From assembly GCF_016919705.1 (NCBI RefSeq), contig NZ_CP070371.1, forward strand, positions 897,501 to 961,500: a stretch of DNA of 64,000 nucleotides, written 5' to 3'. The stretch's first letter is position 1, and each line of letters opens with the position of its first letter. A program made the position numbers and the translations under genes. The notes beneath the pieces are model-generated. The model did no database searches. It saw only the letters and a program-made list of their open reading frames with translations, and was not told where the DNA came from. The DNA comes from Paracoccus methylovorus (GTDB lineage Bacteria > Pseudomonadota > Alphaproteobacteria > Rhodobacterales > Rhodobacteraceae). Positions 48,682 to 58,263 of this stretch are shown here, piece by piece.

Positions 48682-50304
48682 CTAGCGCCGCCAATATTCG
48701 GGCGAAAACAGCGCCAGGATCGCCAGAGTCTCGACCCGGCCGACCACCATCGCCCCTGCCAGCACCGCCTTGGTCAGCCCCGGCAACCCCGCCCAGCCGG
48801 CCCATGGCGCGCCCGCCATGCCGGCAGAGCCCTGGAATGTCGGGGCCAGCGGGATGGCCCCTGCCAACTGCCCGGTGTTGCTGAGCGCCGCGATCGACAG
48901 GATGGTCGCCGAATCGAATTCGACCCGCTGCAGGGATATCAGCATCACCGTCACGGCTATGGAACTGGCGAAAAGCATGAAGAAGATGAAGGCGAGATAG
49001 GCCCCCTCGCGCCGCAGCCGCCGCGCCATCAGCCCGCCGCCGCCGACTGAACTGGGATGCACGATCCGCTCCAACTCGCGCTCGGAATGGCGGGCCAAAG
49101 CATAGACCCGCAACAGCTTGACGCCGCCTGCGGTGGTGGCGACGCCGCCGCCCATCATCGCCAGCCCCGCCAGCATCAGGCCCGGAGAACTGAGCCCCGA
49201 CCAATTGCGCGCGCCCTGCCATTCAACCGAGTTCCAGCCGGTCGTGGTCAGATAGCTCAGCCCGTTGAAAAGCCCGCCCCAAGCAGCCGAAATGGCGCTG
49301 TCCAGCTTGACCGCTCCTCCCTGAACGCCAGTCGGTGAAACGCCGATGGCACCCACGAAATGCCGCGCGAACAACACGACCGAAACCAGCAGAACCACCA
49401 CGGCAGCCATGCGCAATTCGGGGTCCCCGGCCCAGCTTTCGCTGGCCTTCAACTCACCGCCGCCCGGCCAGAAACGGCGCGACAGGGCCGGGATCAGGAA
49501 CAGGAAGATCACCACCTCGCCGGTGACGCCGCTGCCCTGCCCCGCAGGGCCATCGACCGGGCTGATGCCGCTGGTCGAAAGCGTCCCCATCGCCCGGGTC
49601 AGCGCGACCAGCCCCGGCTCGCCCAGCATCAAAAGCAACGTCCACATCAAAAGCGTCAGCCCGGCATAAACCGGCAGGACCACCCTTCCCGCCCGCATCA
49701 CCCGATGCGCCGGGTCGGCCAGCTCCATTTGAAAGGCGGGATGCGACAGATGACCTGCGTTCCCCCAGCCGTCTGCCGAAGGCGGCAGCCGCTCATAGCG
49801 TTCGCTGCGACCATAGGGCGAGGACATGATTTCGAAGCCCCCCACCCGCAGCGGCGCCAAAAGCGCGATTGCCGCAACCAGCATGAACAGCCCGCCCATC
49901 CAGCCCACCAGCGCCCGCCACAAATGCAGCGGCGCCGGCAGCAGATCGGCCGAGTAAAGCGAGGCTCCAGTGGTGGTCAGGCACGAGATCATCTCCCACC
50001 AGGCATTGAAAAAGCCGGTATCGGGCAGGGCCAGCGCAAAAGGCACGGCCAGCATGGCAGGCAGCAGCACCATGGTGCCCAGCATGGTCAAGAGCACGCT
50101 GCGAGACTGCGATCCCTCTGGCCGGTTGGCGGTGGCAAGCCCCAGAATTGCGGCCAGGATCACGAAGAGCCCCGCCGCCCCCAGAAAGATCGAGCCGATC
50201 TTGTGGCTTTCCAAGGCATGGGCATAAAGCCCGGGCAACGCCATCGCCAGCGCGCCAATCCCGGCCAGGATCACGATCAGCGGCAGATGCAGCAAAAGCC
50301 TCAT
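48682..50304 (-). CDS. trkH: Potassium uptake membrane protein TrkH
   Basis: 540-residue inner-membrane K+ transporter subunit with about 10-12 helices and four pore-loop repeats. Selectivity-filter-like stretches include SCLTTTGASLYS, MGTLSTSGISPV, SYLTTTGWNSV and ALSNTGQLAG, each with the key Thr/Gly. The ATG at 50304 follows GAGGTCC. The 565-residue reading overlaps trkA and is rejected. It is 10 bases after trkA and works with it. Confidence 0.92.
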   Translation of the reverse strand: MRLLLHLPLIVILAGIGALAMALPGLYAHALESHKIGSIFLGAAGLFVILAAILGLATANRPEGSQSRSVLLTMLGTMVLLPAMLAVPFALALPDTGFFNAWWEMISCLTTTGASLYSADLLPAPLHLWRALVGWMGGLFMLVAAIALLAPLRVGGFEIMSSPYGRSERYERLPPSADGWGNAGHLSHPAFQMELADPAHRVMRAGRVVLPVYAGLTLLMWTLLLMLGEPGLVALTRAMGTLSTSGISPVDGPAGQGSGVTGEVVIFLFLIPALSRRFWPGGGELKASESWAGDPELRMAAVVVLLVSVVLFARHFVGAIGVSPTGVQGGAVKLDSAISAAWGGLFNGLSYLTTTGWNSVEWQGARNWSGLSSPGLMLAGLAMMGGGVATTAGGVKLLRVYALARHSERELERIVHPSSVGGGGLMARRLRREGAYLAFIFFMLFASSIAVTVMLISLQRVEFDSATILSIAALSNTGQLAGAIPLAPTFQGSAGMAGAPWAGWAGLPGLTKAVLAGAMVVGRVETLAILALFSPEYWRR

Positions 50305-50314
50305 GGCCCGGACC

Positions 50315-51691
50315 TCAGAAGAAGTCGATCGAGACCTGAAGCAGGCGTTCGACCTCGGGAATGTCGGAGACGAGTGCAAAGATCACGACGATATCGCCCT
50401 CCTCGATGCGCAGATCGCCGGTCGGCTTGACCACGCGATCACCCTTGCGCACGGCGCCCATCAGCGCGCCTTCGGGAAACTCGATGTCACGGACCGCCCG
50501 ACCCGCAATCGGCGAGGTCGACAGCACCTGCGCCTCGATCACCTCGGCCTCGGCGTCGCCGATGGAGTAAATGTCGCGCACCCGGCCATGCCGGATATGA
50601 CGCAAGATGGTCGAGACGGTGCTGGCGCGCGGGTTGATGAAGGCATCGATATCCAAGGGCTCCATCAGCGACATCAGCGTCGGATCGTTGACCAGCGAGA
50701 TCGCCAGCTTGGCGCCGGCCTGCTTGGCGCGCACCGCGGCCAGGATATTGGTCTTGTCGTCGTCCGTGATGGCCAGAACCGCATCGGCACGCGGCACGGC
50801 GGCTTCTTCCAGCAGTTCGGCCGAAAGCCCGTCGCCGTTCAGGACGATGGTGCGATTCAAGGCATCTGCCGCATCCTCGGCCCGCGCCCGGCTGCGCTCG
50901 ATCAGCTTCACACGAATCCGCTCGGGACGCGCCTCCAGTGCTTGTGCGACGGCCAGCCCGACATTTCCCGCACCGATGATGACCACGCTTTCCTGCTTGG
51001 CCATGGGTTTGCCAAAGATTTCCAACGTCCGCGGAACGTCCTCGGTCAGGGTGAAAACATAAACCTGATCGCCCTCGAACAACTGGTCGCCGGGTTCGGG
51101 CGCAAACAGCTTGCCGCCGCGCCGCACGCCGGTCACGAGCGCGCTGAGGCTGATGAACATGTCGTTGAGCTGGCGCAACGGGGTGTTCAGAACCGGGCTG
51201 TCGGGCTCCAGCGAGATCCCCAGAAGATGCAACCTGCCCTCGAGAAACGTCTCGGCATCAAATGTTGACGGGGCCGACAGCCGCTGCATCGCCGCCCGCG
51301 CCACTTCGCGCTCGGGGCTGATGACGACATCGATCGGCAGGTGATCGGTGCGGTAAAGATCGGAATAGATGGCATCCAGATAGGCAGAACTGCGCAACCG
51401 GGCGATCTTGCGCGGCACCTGAAAGACGGAGTGCGCGACCTGGCAGGTGACCATGTTCACCTCGTCCGAATGGGTCGCGGCAATGATCAGGTCGGCATCC
51501 CGGGCGCCCGCCCGGTCCAGTACATCGGGATGGCTGGCAAAACCGGTCACCCCCTGCACATCCAGCGCGTCGGTGGCACGCCGGATCAGCTCGGCATTGG
51601 TGTCGATGATGGTGACATCGTTGCGCTCGCCTGCAAGATGGCGCGCGATATGCCAGCCGACCTGCCCCGCCCCGCAGATGATGATCTTCAT
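50315..51691 (-). CDS. trkA: Potassium uptake regulatory protein TrkA
   Basis: 458-residue peripheral membrane protein gating TrkH. It has two RCK_N NAD(H)-binding folds (KIIICGAGQVGWHIARHLAGE at residue 2; ESVVIIGAGNVGLAVAQALEA at about 230) each followed by an RCK_C domain (GISLEPDSPVLNTPLRQL; GDLRIEEGDIVVIFA). Full length. It lies 219 bases downstream of ntrX, so it may have its own promoter as well as read-through. Confidence 0.95.
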   Translation of the reverse strand: MKIIICGAGQVGWHIARHLAGERNDVTIIDTNAELIRRATDALDVQGVTGFASHPDVLDRAGARDADLIIAATHSDEVNMVTCQVAHSVFQVPRKIARLRSSAYLDAIYSDLYRTDHLPIDVVISPEREVARAAMQRLSAPSTFDAETFLEGRLHLLGISLEPDSPVLNTPLRQLNDMFISLSALVTGVRRGGKLFAPEPGDQLFEGDQVYVFTLTEDVPRTLEIFGKPMAKQESVVIIGAGNVGLAVAQALEARPERIRVKLIERSRARAEDAADALNRTIVLNGDGLSAELLEEAAVPRADAVLAITDDDKTNILAAVRAKQAGAKLAISLVNDPTLMSLMEPLDIDAFINPRASTVSTILRHIRHGRVRDIYSIGDAEAEVIEAQVLSTSPIAGRAVRDIEFPEGALMGAVRKGDRVVKPTGDLRIEEGDIVVIFALVSDIPEVERLLQVSIDFF

Positions 51692-51808
51692 TCCGGCCCC
51701 GGTTCCATCCTCTTGGTAAGACGCGATCCTAGCGCGAGGCAGATGCGACCGATACAGGAAAACACCGGCGCGAAACCGGCTCCCCTATCGCATGTGGCAC
51801 CGTCGGAT

Positions 51809-51887
51809 GGGTATTTAGACAACGAAGAAACGACAGGTCATGCAGAAAGGGCGATGACGGGCGGACTTCTTTGTTGTTCAAATACCC
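51809..51887. repeat. Long imperfect inverted repeat in the ntrX-trkA gap
   Basis: Arms 51809-51830 and 51866-51887 are complementary at 18 of 22 positions, beginning with a perfect GGGTATTT/AAATACCC, with a 35-nt spacer. It lies between the ntrX stop and the trkA start and would form a stable stem-loop in the transcript. It could be a terminator or leader structure, an operator, or the relic of a small mobile repeat. No T-run follows the distal arm on the minus strand. Confidence 0.6.
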
Positions 51888-51910
51888 AAAAGACGTTGTC
51901 GTCCGAGCTG

Positions 51911-53299
51911 CTATTTACCCACGAGTTCTTCCTCGACGCGGATGCCGCCGACGACCCCCAGCGACTTGAGCTTGCGATGCAAGGCCGACCTTTCCATGCC
52001 GACGAATTGCGCGGTGCGGCTGATATTGCCGCCGAAACGGTTGATCTGTGCCAGCAGATATTCCCGCTCAAAAAGTTCGCGCGCCTCACGCAGCGCAAGG
52101 CTGGTGATCTGCGGGCCAAGCGCCAAAGCGTCGCTGGTGGTGGCGCTGCCGTTCTGGCCTTCCAGTTCCGAGGGCTGGATCGGCCCGACCCCATCTCCCA
52201 GGATCAGCACGCGTTCGATCACATTGCGCAACTGGCGGATATTGCCTGGCCAATTCATCGCTTGCAGCGCGGCGCAGGTTTCCTCGGGGAGGGCGCGCTG
52301 TGGCAAGCCCTGGCTGGCGTGGAACTGTTCGATGAAATGCATAGCCAGCAGCGGAATATCGTCGCGTCGGTCGGCAAGCGAGGGCACGGCGACCGGCACG
52401 ACATTCAACCGGTCGTAAAGCTCTTGCCGGAAACGGCCGGATGCGATTTCGACCGACAGGTCGCGATTGGTCGAAGAGATTACGCGCAAATCCACCCGGA
52501 CCTTGTCCGTGCCGCCCGCACGCTGGAACTGTTGTTCAGTCAGCACGCGCAGGATCTTGGGCTGGGTGCCCAGCGGCATATCCGCGACCTCGTCGAAATA
52601 GATCACGCCGCCATGCGCCTGCTCCAGCAGGCCCGGCTCGATGCCGCGCTCAGGGGTTTCACGACCGAAGAGGACTTCTTCCATGTGCTCGGGCTCGATC
52701 GTCGCACAGGACACGGTGACAAAAGGCTCGCGCGCACGCGGGCTTTGGCCATGAACGTAGCGCGCGGCGATTTCCTTGCCTGCCCCCGGCTCACCGGTCA
52801 GCATGACCCGACCGTTCGATTTCGCCACCTTGTCGAGTTGTTCGCGCAGCCGCCGGAAGGGGGCGGAGTTGCCAAGCATCTCGGCCGCCTTCGCCTCGCC
52901 GCGTTTCAACGTCGAATTCTCGCGGCGCAGGCGCGCGGTCTCCATGGCGCGGCGGATCACCACCAGAAGCTGGTCGATGTTGAAGGGCTTTTCGATGAAA
53001 TCATAGGCGCCCTGCTTGATCGCCGCCACCGCGATTTCGATATTGCCATGGCCCGAGATGATGACCACGGGCACTTCGGGGTTGTTGCGCTTGACCTGTT
53101 TCAGGATGTCGATCCCGTCCATCTTGCTGTCCTTGAGCCAGATATCGAGGATCATCAGCGTCGGCTCGGCCGCGTTCAGTTCGGCCACGGCCTGGTCGGA
53201 GTTGGCGGCGAGACGGGTCGAGAACCCCTCGTCGCGCAGGATATCGGAAATCAGTTCACGGATGTCCCGCTCGTCATCGACAATCAGAATATCGCTCAT
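51911..53299 (-). CDS. ntrX: Response regulator NtrX (AAA+, without GAFTGA)
   Basis: 462-residue NtrC-family regulator. Receiver domain with phospho-acceptor Asp52 (MILDIWLKD) and KPF at 104-106; AAA+ domain with Walker A GEPGAGKE (169-176) and IYFDEVADMPL; C-terminal Fis-type HTH ISRTAQFVGMERSALHRKLKSLG. The GAFTGA loop that contacts sigma-54 is replaced by RETPERGIEPG, so classical sigma-54 activation is unlikely. The ATG overlaps the ntrY stop (ATGA). With NtrY it governs nitrogen, redox or envelope functions in related bacteria. Confidence 0.94.
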   Translation of the reverse strand: MSDILIVDDERDIRELISDILRDEGFSTRLAANSDQAVAELNAAEPTLMILDIWLKDSKMDGIDILKQVKRNNPEVPVVIISGHGNIEIAVAAIKQGAYDFIEKPFNIDQLLVVIRRAMETARLRRENSTLKRGEAKAAEMLGNSAPFRRLREQLDKVAKSNGRVMLTGEPGAGKEIAARYVHGQSPRAREPFVTVSCATIEPEHMEEVLFGRETPERGIEPGLLEQAHGGVIYFDEVADMPLGTQPKILRVLTEQQFQRAGGTDKVRVDLRVISSTNRDLSVEIASGRFRQELYDRLNVVPVAVPSLADRRDDIPLLAMHFIEQFHASQGLPQRALPEETCAALQAMNWPGNIRQLRNVIERVLILGDGVGPIQPSELEGQNGSATTSDALALGPQITSLALREARELFEREYLLAQINRFGGNISRTAQFVGMERSALHRKLKSLGVVGGIRVEEELVGK

Positions 53300-55569
53300 T
53301 TCATTGCTTCCTGCTCGTGTTTGTGGCGGCGCGCGGACAGGCGCACCGGCTGGCGTTCGCGCGGCAGCCGGATCTGGGCCATGGCGCCGCGTCCTTCGGG
53401 GGCGTCGGTCAGCATCAGGCTGCCGCCGTGCTCTTCGACGATCTTCTTGACGATGGGCAGGCCAAGCCCGGTGCCGCCCGGTTTCATGGTCACATAGGGC
53501 TCGAACAGCCGGGTGCGGTCCTGGGGCAACCCGGGGCCATTGTCGGTGATGCGGATGGTGACCGCATCCGGGGCCACACGCAATTCGACCCTGACCTGTG
53601 GAGTCCAGTTTTCAGGTGGATTTTCTATAAGTTCATCAATCGCTTCTCCGGCATTCTTCAACAGGTTTGTAAAGACCTGCCGCATCATGCCGGCATCGGC
53701 ATCCACGATCACCGGCTCGTCGGGGATGTCCGAGATCAGCGCGCCACGCAACGCGTCGCGCTGCATCAGTTCCGCATCGCGCAAGAGCTTGGCGATGTCG
53801 GTTTCCTTGCGGTCCGGTTCGGGCATCCGGGCGAAGCGCGAGAATTCGTCCACGATCCGGCGCAGATCGTTGGTTTGCCGGATGATGACCTCGGTATACT
53901 GCTCCAGCGCCTCGCGTTCGTCACCGGCGATGGGACCGAATTTGCGCTTCAGCCGTTCCGCCGAAAGCTGGATCGGGGTCAGGGGGTTCTTGATCTCATG
54001 CGCCACGCGGCGTGCCACATCGCCCCAGGCCGCCATACGCTGCGCCGAGACAAGGTCGGTGACATCGTCCAGCGCCACCACATAGCCTTCCAACCCACCG
54101 GCCGCACCGCGCCGGATCGCCATGCGCACAAGCAGGCTTTCCACCCTGCCCTCGCGCGTCAGGCGAATTTCGTCCTGCACCGATTCATTGACGGTTTGCG
54201 ACAGGCGCTCGAACAGAGGGGCGAGTTCGGGCACCGCCTCGGACAGCAGGCGGTCATGGGCGGTCGCCGGATCAAGGTCCAGCAGCCGCGTGGCGGAACG
54301 GTTGAGAAAGTCGATCTCGCCCGCCGCGTCCAGGCCGATCACCCCGGAAGTGACCGAAGACAGCACGGAATCGAACAACCGCCGCTGGTCGTCGGCGGCG
54401 CGATAGCTTTCGACCAGTTCTTCGCGTTGCTGCTTGAGCTGGCGGGTCATGCGGTTGAAGCTTTCGCCCAGCGTCTGGATTTCGTCCCCGGTGTCGGGTT
54501 CGGGGATCTGAAAATCCAGATTGCCCTTACCGACCTGTTCCGATGCCTCGGCCAACCGCCCGATCGGACGTGAAAGCCGGTCGGCGAACCACAGGCCCAG
54601 CCACATCGCACCCGCGACGAGAAGCAGCGCGAAACCCAGATAAAGCAGCGAAAACTCGAACAGCACCCGGCCGCGTTCCTGTTCCAGCCGCTGGTAGTCG
54701 CCGACGGTCTGGCGGGTATCGTCCAGAAGGCCCAAGAGACTGCCGTCCACGTCGCGCGTGACGTAAAGATAGCGGTCGGCAAGCGGCGCCAGCGGCACGA
54801 GGGCGCGGAATTCGTTGTTCTGCCAATCCTCGATCAGCACCAGACCCCGGGTCGCGGCCTCGTCGAACTGGGCAGGGGAAGGCTCTTCATACCAGAACTG
54901 ATAGCTGCGCTCGCCCCGCGCGCGGATCGTGCCGCGACCGTCGATGACATAGGCTTCCCGCAAGCCGCGCTGGATCAGCACCTGGCCCTGTCCCAGCAAC
55001 AGCCGCAACTCGCCATCGTCCAACATCGGGTTTTGCCGCGCGGCCTGGGTCAGCGCCCCGGCCAGCAGTTTGGCGTCATTGGTCAGGTCCCGGCGATGTT
55101 CGTCCTGATAGGCCTCAGCCGCCGCCAGCGAGGTCGAGACCACCTGCTGCACCCGGTTCGAAAACCAGCCTTCAAGGCCGATGTTGACCGTCAATCCGGC
55201 AAACAACGCGACCAGCACCGTCGGCACCAGCGCAATGGTGGCAAAGACCCCCACAAGCCGCATGTGCAAGCGCGAGCCCGCTGCCGATTTTCGCCGTGCC
55301 GCCACGATCTTGGCCATCCGTGCCGCGACCAGACCGGTCAGCACGATCAGGTAGATCAGGTCCGCCAGCAGCACCAACCGCAGGACCGAGCCACCGGCAG
55401 CCGCATCGGCAAAGGGTCCCATGACGGCAAAGGTCAGCGCGGCCAGCGCCGGTCCCAGCAAGGCAAGACCGAGCGTCGCAACATTGCGATAAAGCCGAAC
55501 CCGCCGCAAACGCGCGACGCGTTCCCATGTACCCTTGGACAGTGCTCCGGCCACCTTGCCCGTCCTCAC
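53296..55569 (-). CDS. ntrY: Membrane sensor histidine kinase NtrY
   Basis: 757-residue sensor. Helices at about 30-55, 66-88, 105-130 and 305-330 enclose a periplasmic loop (about 131-305). A HAMP domain (330-385), PAS-like region (395-505), HisKA box AHEIKNPLTP with His524, and an ATPase domain with NLLKNAGEAI, ITDNGPGLP and GGTGLGLPIVKKIVEEHGG follow. The start is a GTG at 55569 with weak upstream signals. It lies 69 bases after ntrC. Confidence 0.94.
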   Translation of the reverse strand: MRTGKVAGALSKGTWERVARLRRVRLYRNVATLGLALLGPALAALTFAVMGPFADAAAGGSVLRLVLLADLIYLIVLTGLVAARMAKIVAARRKSAAGSRLHMRLVGVFATIALVPTVLVALFAGLTVNIGLEGWFSNRVQQVVSTSLAAAEAYQDEHRRDLTNDAKLLAGALTQAARQNPMLDDGELRLLLGQGQVLIQRGLREAYVIDGRGTIRARGERSYQFWYEEPSPAQFDEAATRGLVLIEDWQNNEFRALVPLAPLADRYLYVTRDVDGSLLGLLDDTRQTVGDYQRLEQERGRVLFEFSLLYLGFALLLVAGAMWLGLWFADRLSRPIGRLAEASEQVGKGNLDFQIPEPDTGDEIQTLGESFNRMTRQLKQQREELVESYRAADDQRRLFDSVLSSVTSGVIGLDAAGEIDFLNRSATRLLDLDPATAHDRLLSEAVPELAPLFERLSQTVNESVQDEIRLTREGRVESLLVRMAIRRGAAGGLEGYVVALDDVTDLVSAQRMAAWGDVARRVAHEIKNPLTPIQLSAERLKRKFGPIAGDEREALEQYTEVIIRQTNDLRRIVDEFSRFARMPEPDRKETDIAKLLRDAELMQRDALRGALISDIPDEPVIVDADAGMMRQVFTNLLKNAGEAIDELIENPPENWTPQVRVELRVAPDAVTIRITDNGPGLPQDRTRLFEPYVTMKPGGTGLGLPIVKKIVEEHGGSLMLTDAPEGRGAMAQIRLPRERQPVRLSARRHKHEQEAMK

Positions 55570-55638
55570 GGTTTCGCCGCTGTGCCGCGGCCGTTCTGTG
55601 GCCTTTCAGCGACTCTCGCAAGGCCATCTGTGGCCGTT

Positions 55639-57093
55639 TTACATCAGTTTGCGCCGCCGTGTCACCTCGATATTAAGGTCAGTCAGCTTCTTGCGCAGAG
55701 TATTGCGGTTAATGCCCAGAAGATCGGCACAACGCAGCTGGTTTCCGCCTGTCGCGTCCAGTGCGATCTCAAGAAGCGGCTTCTCGATCTCGCGCAGGAT
55801 GCGGTCGTAAAGGCCCGGTGGCGGCAGGTCATCGCCATGCAGGTCGAAATAGCGCTGCAGGTGCATCTCGACCGATTGTGCAAGACGCATGTTCGCCGGC
55901 TCGCCCAAGGACGTCGTCGGGGTTGCTGGGCCGGCGATGACAGGGGCGCCAGGCGTCGTGCCGGGGGTTTGCGGCACGATCGGGCTGGATTCTGCCAGAG
56001 CGGTGCCGGCCTCGGCCTCGGTGATCTCGGAGGCCGAGGCGGTCAGCGCAAGCCGGCGCATCATGTTTTCCAGCTCACGCACGTTGCCGGGAAAGGGATA
56101 GGTGCGGATCAGGGCGGTCGCGCCATCGGACAGGCTGCGCTGGGGCAATCCCTGCCCGGCTGCACGCGCCAGCAGGTGCCGTGCAAGCGGCGGGATGTCG
56201 TCCACCCGTGCGCGCAGCGGCGGCACGGTGATCGTCACCCCTGCCAGCCGGTAATAAAGATCGGCGCGCAGTCGGCCCAAGGCGACATCGGCCTGCGGAT
56301 CGGGGCCGGTGGTCGAGATAAGCCGCGGCATCAGGTTACGGCCGGGCCCGACCTCCCACGCCTCGATCATGCCGATCAGCCGGGCCTGCGCAGCGGTGTC
56401 GAAACCGGCGGGATCCTCAATCAGCAAGGTGCCGCCCTGTGCGCGTTCGGCAGCATGATGCAGCGTCTCTTCGGACAGATCGGCCGAGGTCAGCACGACG
56501 AACCCCGCCTCGCGCCGGTCCGACAGATCGTGAAAGGATCGCGCGACCACGGTTTTGCCCACCCCCGCCTCGCCCGCGATCATCACCGGCAGATCGGCGT
56601 TGAGCACCCGCGCCACCATGCGAAACAGGTTCTGCATGGCCGGGGCATGGCCGATCAGCGGCAGGGCCGGATCGGCGCCAGCCTCGGCCAGGGGGGCAGG
56701 TATGGCGGGCGACGGGTCGGACTTGCGCACCCGGCGCGACAGGGCCTGCCCCGCCCGGGTCATCAGATCGGGCAGGTCGAAGGGCTTGGGCAGATAGTCG
56801 AAAGCATCGGCCTCGGTCGCGCGGATCGCGGTGACAATGGTGTTTTGGGCCGAGATCACGATCACCGGCAGATCTGGTCGCGCCTTGCGGATTGCCGGGA
56901 TCATGTCGATGCCATTGCCGTCGGGCATCATCACGTCGGTGATGACCAGATCCCCGCGCCCCTCTTCGACCCAGCGAAGCAGTTGCGACAGCGAGCCAGT
57001 GGCATGAACCCTGCAGCCTGCGCGGGTCAGCGCCTGCGTCAGGACCGTGCGGATGGTGCGGTCGTCGTCAGCGATCAGAACGGTGCCGTCCAT
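55639..57093 (-). CDS. ntrC: Nitrogen response regulator NtrC (Rhodobacter type, without GAFTGA)
   Basis: 484-residue response regulator. Receiver Asp53 (VITDVMMPDG) and KPF at 103-105; AAA+ domain with Walker A GEAGVGKT (174-181) and LLIEDPAG; C-terminal HTH LRCADLLGINRNTLRKKLTDLNIEV. The GAFTGA motif is deleted outright. In Rhodobacter capsulatus the same deletion goes with activation of sigma-70 rather than sigma-54 promoters, so that mode is expected here. A Pro/Thr-rich linker (about 365-400) precedes the HTH. Starts 9 bases after ntrB. Confidence 0.95.
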   Translation of the reverse strand: MDGTVLIADDDRTIRTVLTQALTRAGCRVHATGSLSQLLRWVEEGRGDLVITDVMMPDGNGIDMIPAIRKARPDLPVIVISAQNTIVTAIRATEADAFDYLPKPFDLPDLMTRAGQALSRRVRKSDPSPAIPAPLAEAGADPALPLIGHAPAMQNLFRMVARVLNADLPVMIAGEAGVGKTVVARSFHDLSDRREAGFVVLTSADLSEETLHHAAERAQGGTLLIEDPAGFDTAAQARLIGMIEAWEVGPGRNLMPRLISTTGPDPQADVALGRLRADLYYRLAGVTITVPPLRARVDDIPPLARHLLARAAGQGLPQRSLSDGATALIRTYPFPGNVRELENMMRRLALTASASEITEAEAGTALAESSPIVPQTPGTTPGAPVIAGPATPTTSLGEPANMRLAQSVEMHLQRYFDLHGDDLPPPGLYDRILREIEKPLLEIALDATGGNQLRCADLLGINRNTLRKKLTDLNIEVTRRRKLM

Positions 57094-57102
57094 GGGAAAA
57101 CC

Positions 57103-58263
57103 TCAGGCTTTGGGCAGGGAAATGCGGAAAATCGTACGGCCGGGGCGGGAATCCAGCGCAATCCATGCGCCGTGGTCGGTGATGATCTTGGACACCAGCG
57201 CAAGGCCAAGGCCGGTGCCGTTCTCGCGCCCGGACACGAATGGCTCGAAAACCTCGCCCATGATGGTCTCGGGGATGCCGGGGCCGTCGTCCTCGATCTC
57301 GATCTGCAAGGGCAGGTTGCGGCCCTGCGGCTCGGCCTCGGTGGGTGCCAGACGCAGGGTGCCGTCGTAAAAGCTGCGGATACGAATGGTGCCGGTTTCA
57401 CGCCCGGCCCTGCGGATCGCCTCGGCGGCGTTCTTGACCAGATTCAGGCACACCTGCACCAACTGGTCGGGATCGACCAGCGCCGGCGGCAGCGATGGGT
57501 CGTAATCGGGTACGATGCGCAGCCCCTGGCCAAAGCCCACCGCGGCCGAGCGGCGCACGCGTTCCAGCACATCATGGATGTTGACGGCGGAAAGCCGGGG
57601 AATCGAAGTGTCGCCAAAGCGTTCCACGCGATCCAGCAGTTCCACGATGCGGCGCGATTCCGCAACGATCAGGTCGGCAAGGTCGCGGTCCTCGGCCGTC
57701 AGGTTCATGCCGATCAGTTGCGCCGCCCCGCGGATGCCGGCCAGCGGGTTTTTGATCTCATGCGCGAGCATCTCGGCCATGCCGATGGCCGAGCGCGCGG
57801 CCGAGCGGGCGGCCTGCCCCTGCCCCAGCCGCCCGGCCCCGTCCAGCGGCGAGATCAGGATGACCGTCCCGCCTGTGGGACTGGGCGCGGGTCCGGCATG
57901 AATGGTGCCGATGCGGTCGGAATGGCCACCCGAGCGGTCGCCTATCTCGAAGCGCACCCCGGCGCGGTTCAGCGCGTCATGGCCTTCGCGCATGCGCCCC
58001 AGGATCGAACCCAGCGCGGGCACGATCCGCAGTCGCTTGAGCATCTCGGCCCCCTCCAGCGCCTGCCCCAGAGAGGAGCGGCAGGAGATGTTCAGGAAAG
58101 CCTCGGCCAGATCATTCATTGCCGCAATGCGCCCCTGCGCATCCAGAATGATCGCCGGCAGGGGAAGCGCTGACCAGTTCGGTCCGACTTCTGCCGGGAT
58201 GAAACCGCCGCCTGCCTCGACCTCGGGATCGGGCAATATGTCAGACCCGGCCCGGCTGGTCAT
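57103..58263 (-). CDS. ntrB: Nitrogen sensor kinase NtrB
   Basis: 386-residue cytosolic kinase/phosphatase for NtrC, normally controlled by PII. An N-terminal PAS-like domain (about 30-140) precedes the H box MLAHEIKNPLAGIRGAAQLIG with His168. The ATPase domain has NLVKNAAEAIRRAG, EDDGPGIP and NGTGLGLALVSKII. The ATG overlaps the dusB stop (ATGA), so the two are translationally coupled. Confidence 0.95.
   Translation of the reverse strand: MTSRAGSDILPDPEVEAGGGFIPAEVGPNWSALPLPAIILDAQGRIAAMNDLAEAFLNISCRSSLGQALEGAEMLKRLRIVPALGSILGRMREGHDALNRAGVRFEIGDRSGGHSDRIGTIHAGPAPSPTGGTVILISPLDGAGRLGQGQAARSAARSAIGMAEMLAHEIKNPLAGIRGAAQLIGMNLTAEDRDLADLIVAESRRIVELLDRVERFGDTSIPRLSAVNIHDVLERVRRSAAVGFGQGLRIVPDYDPSLPPALVDPDQLVQVCLNLVKNAAEAIRRAGRETGTIRIRSFYDGTLRLAPTEAEPQGRNLPLQIEIEDDGPGIPETIMGEVFEPFVSGRENGTGLGLALVSKIITDHGAWIALDSRPGRTIFRISLPKA

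Noticed and set aside
55033..58173. 1046-codon open frame antisense to ntrB-ntrC-ntrY
   Set aside because: Lies wholly opposite genes with complete catalytic motifs; the His/Arg/Gln-rich product is a typical shadow of GC-rich coding DNA.
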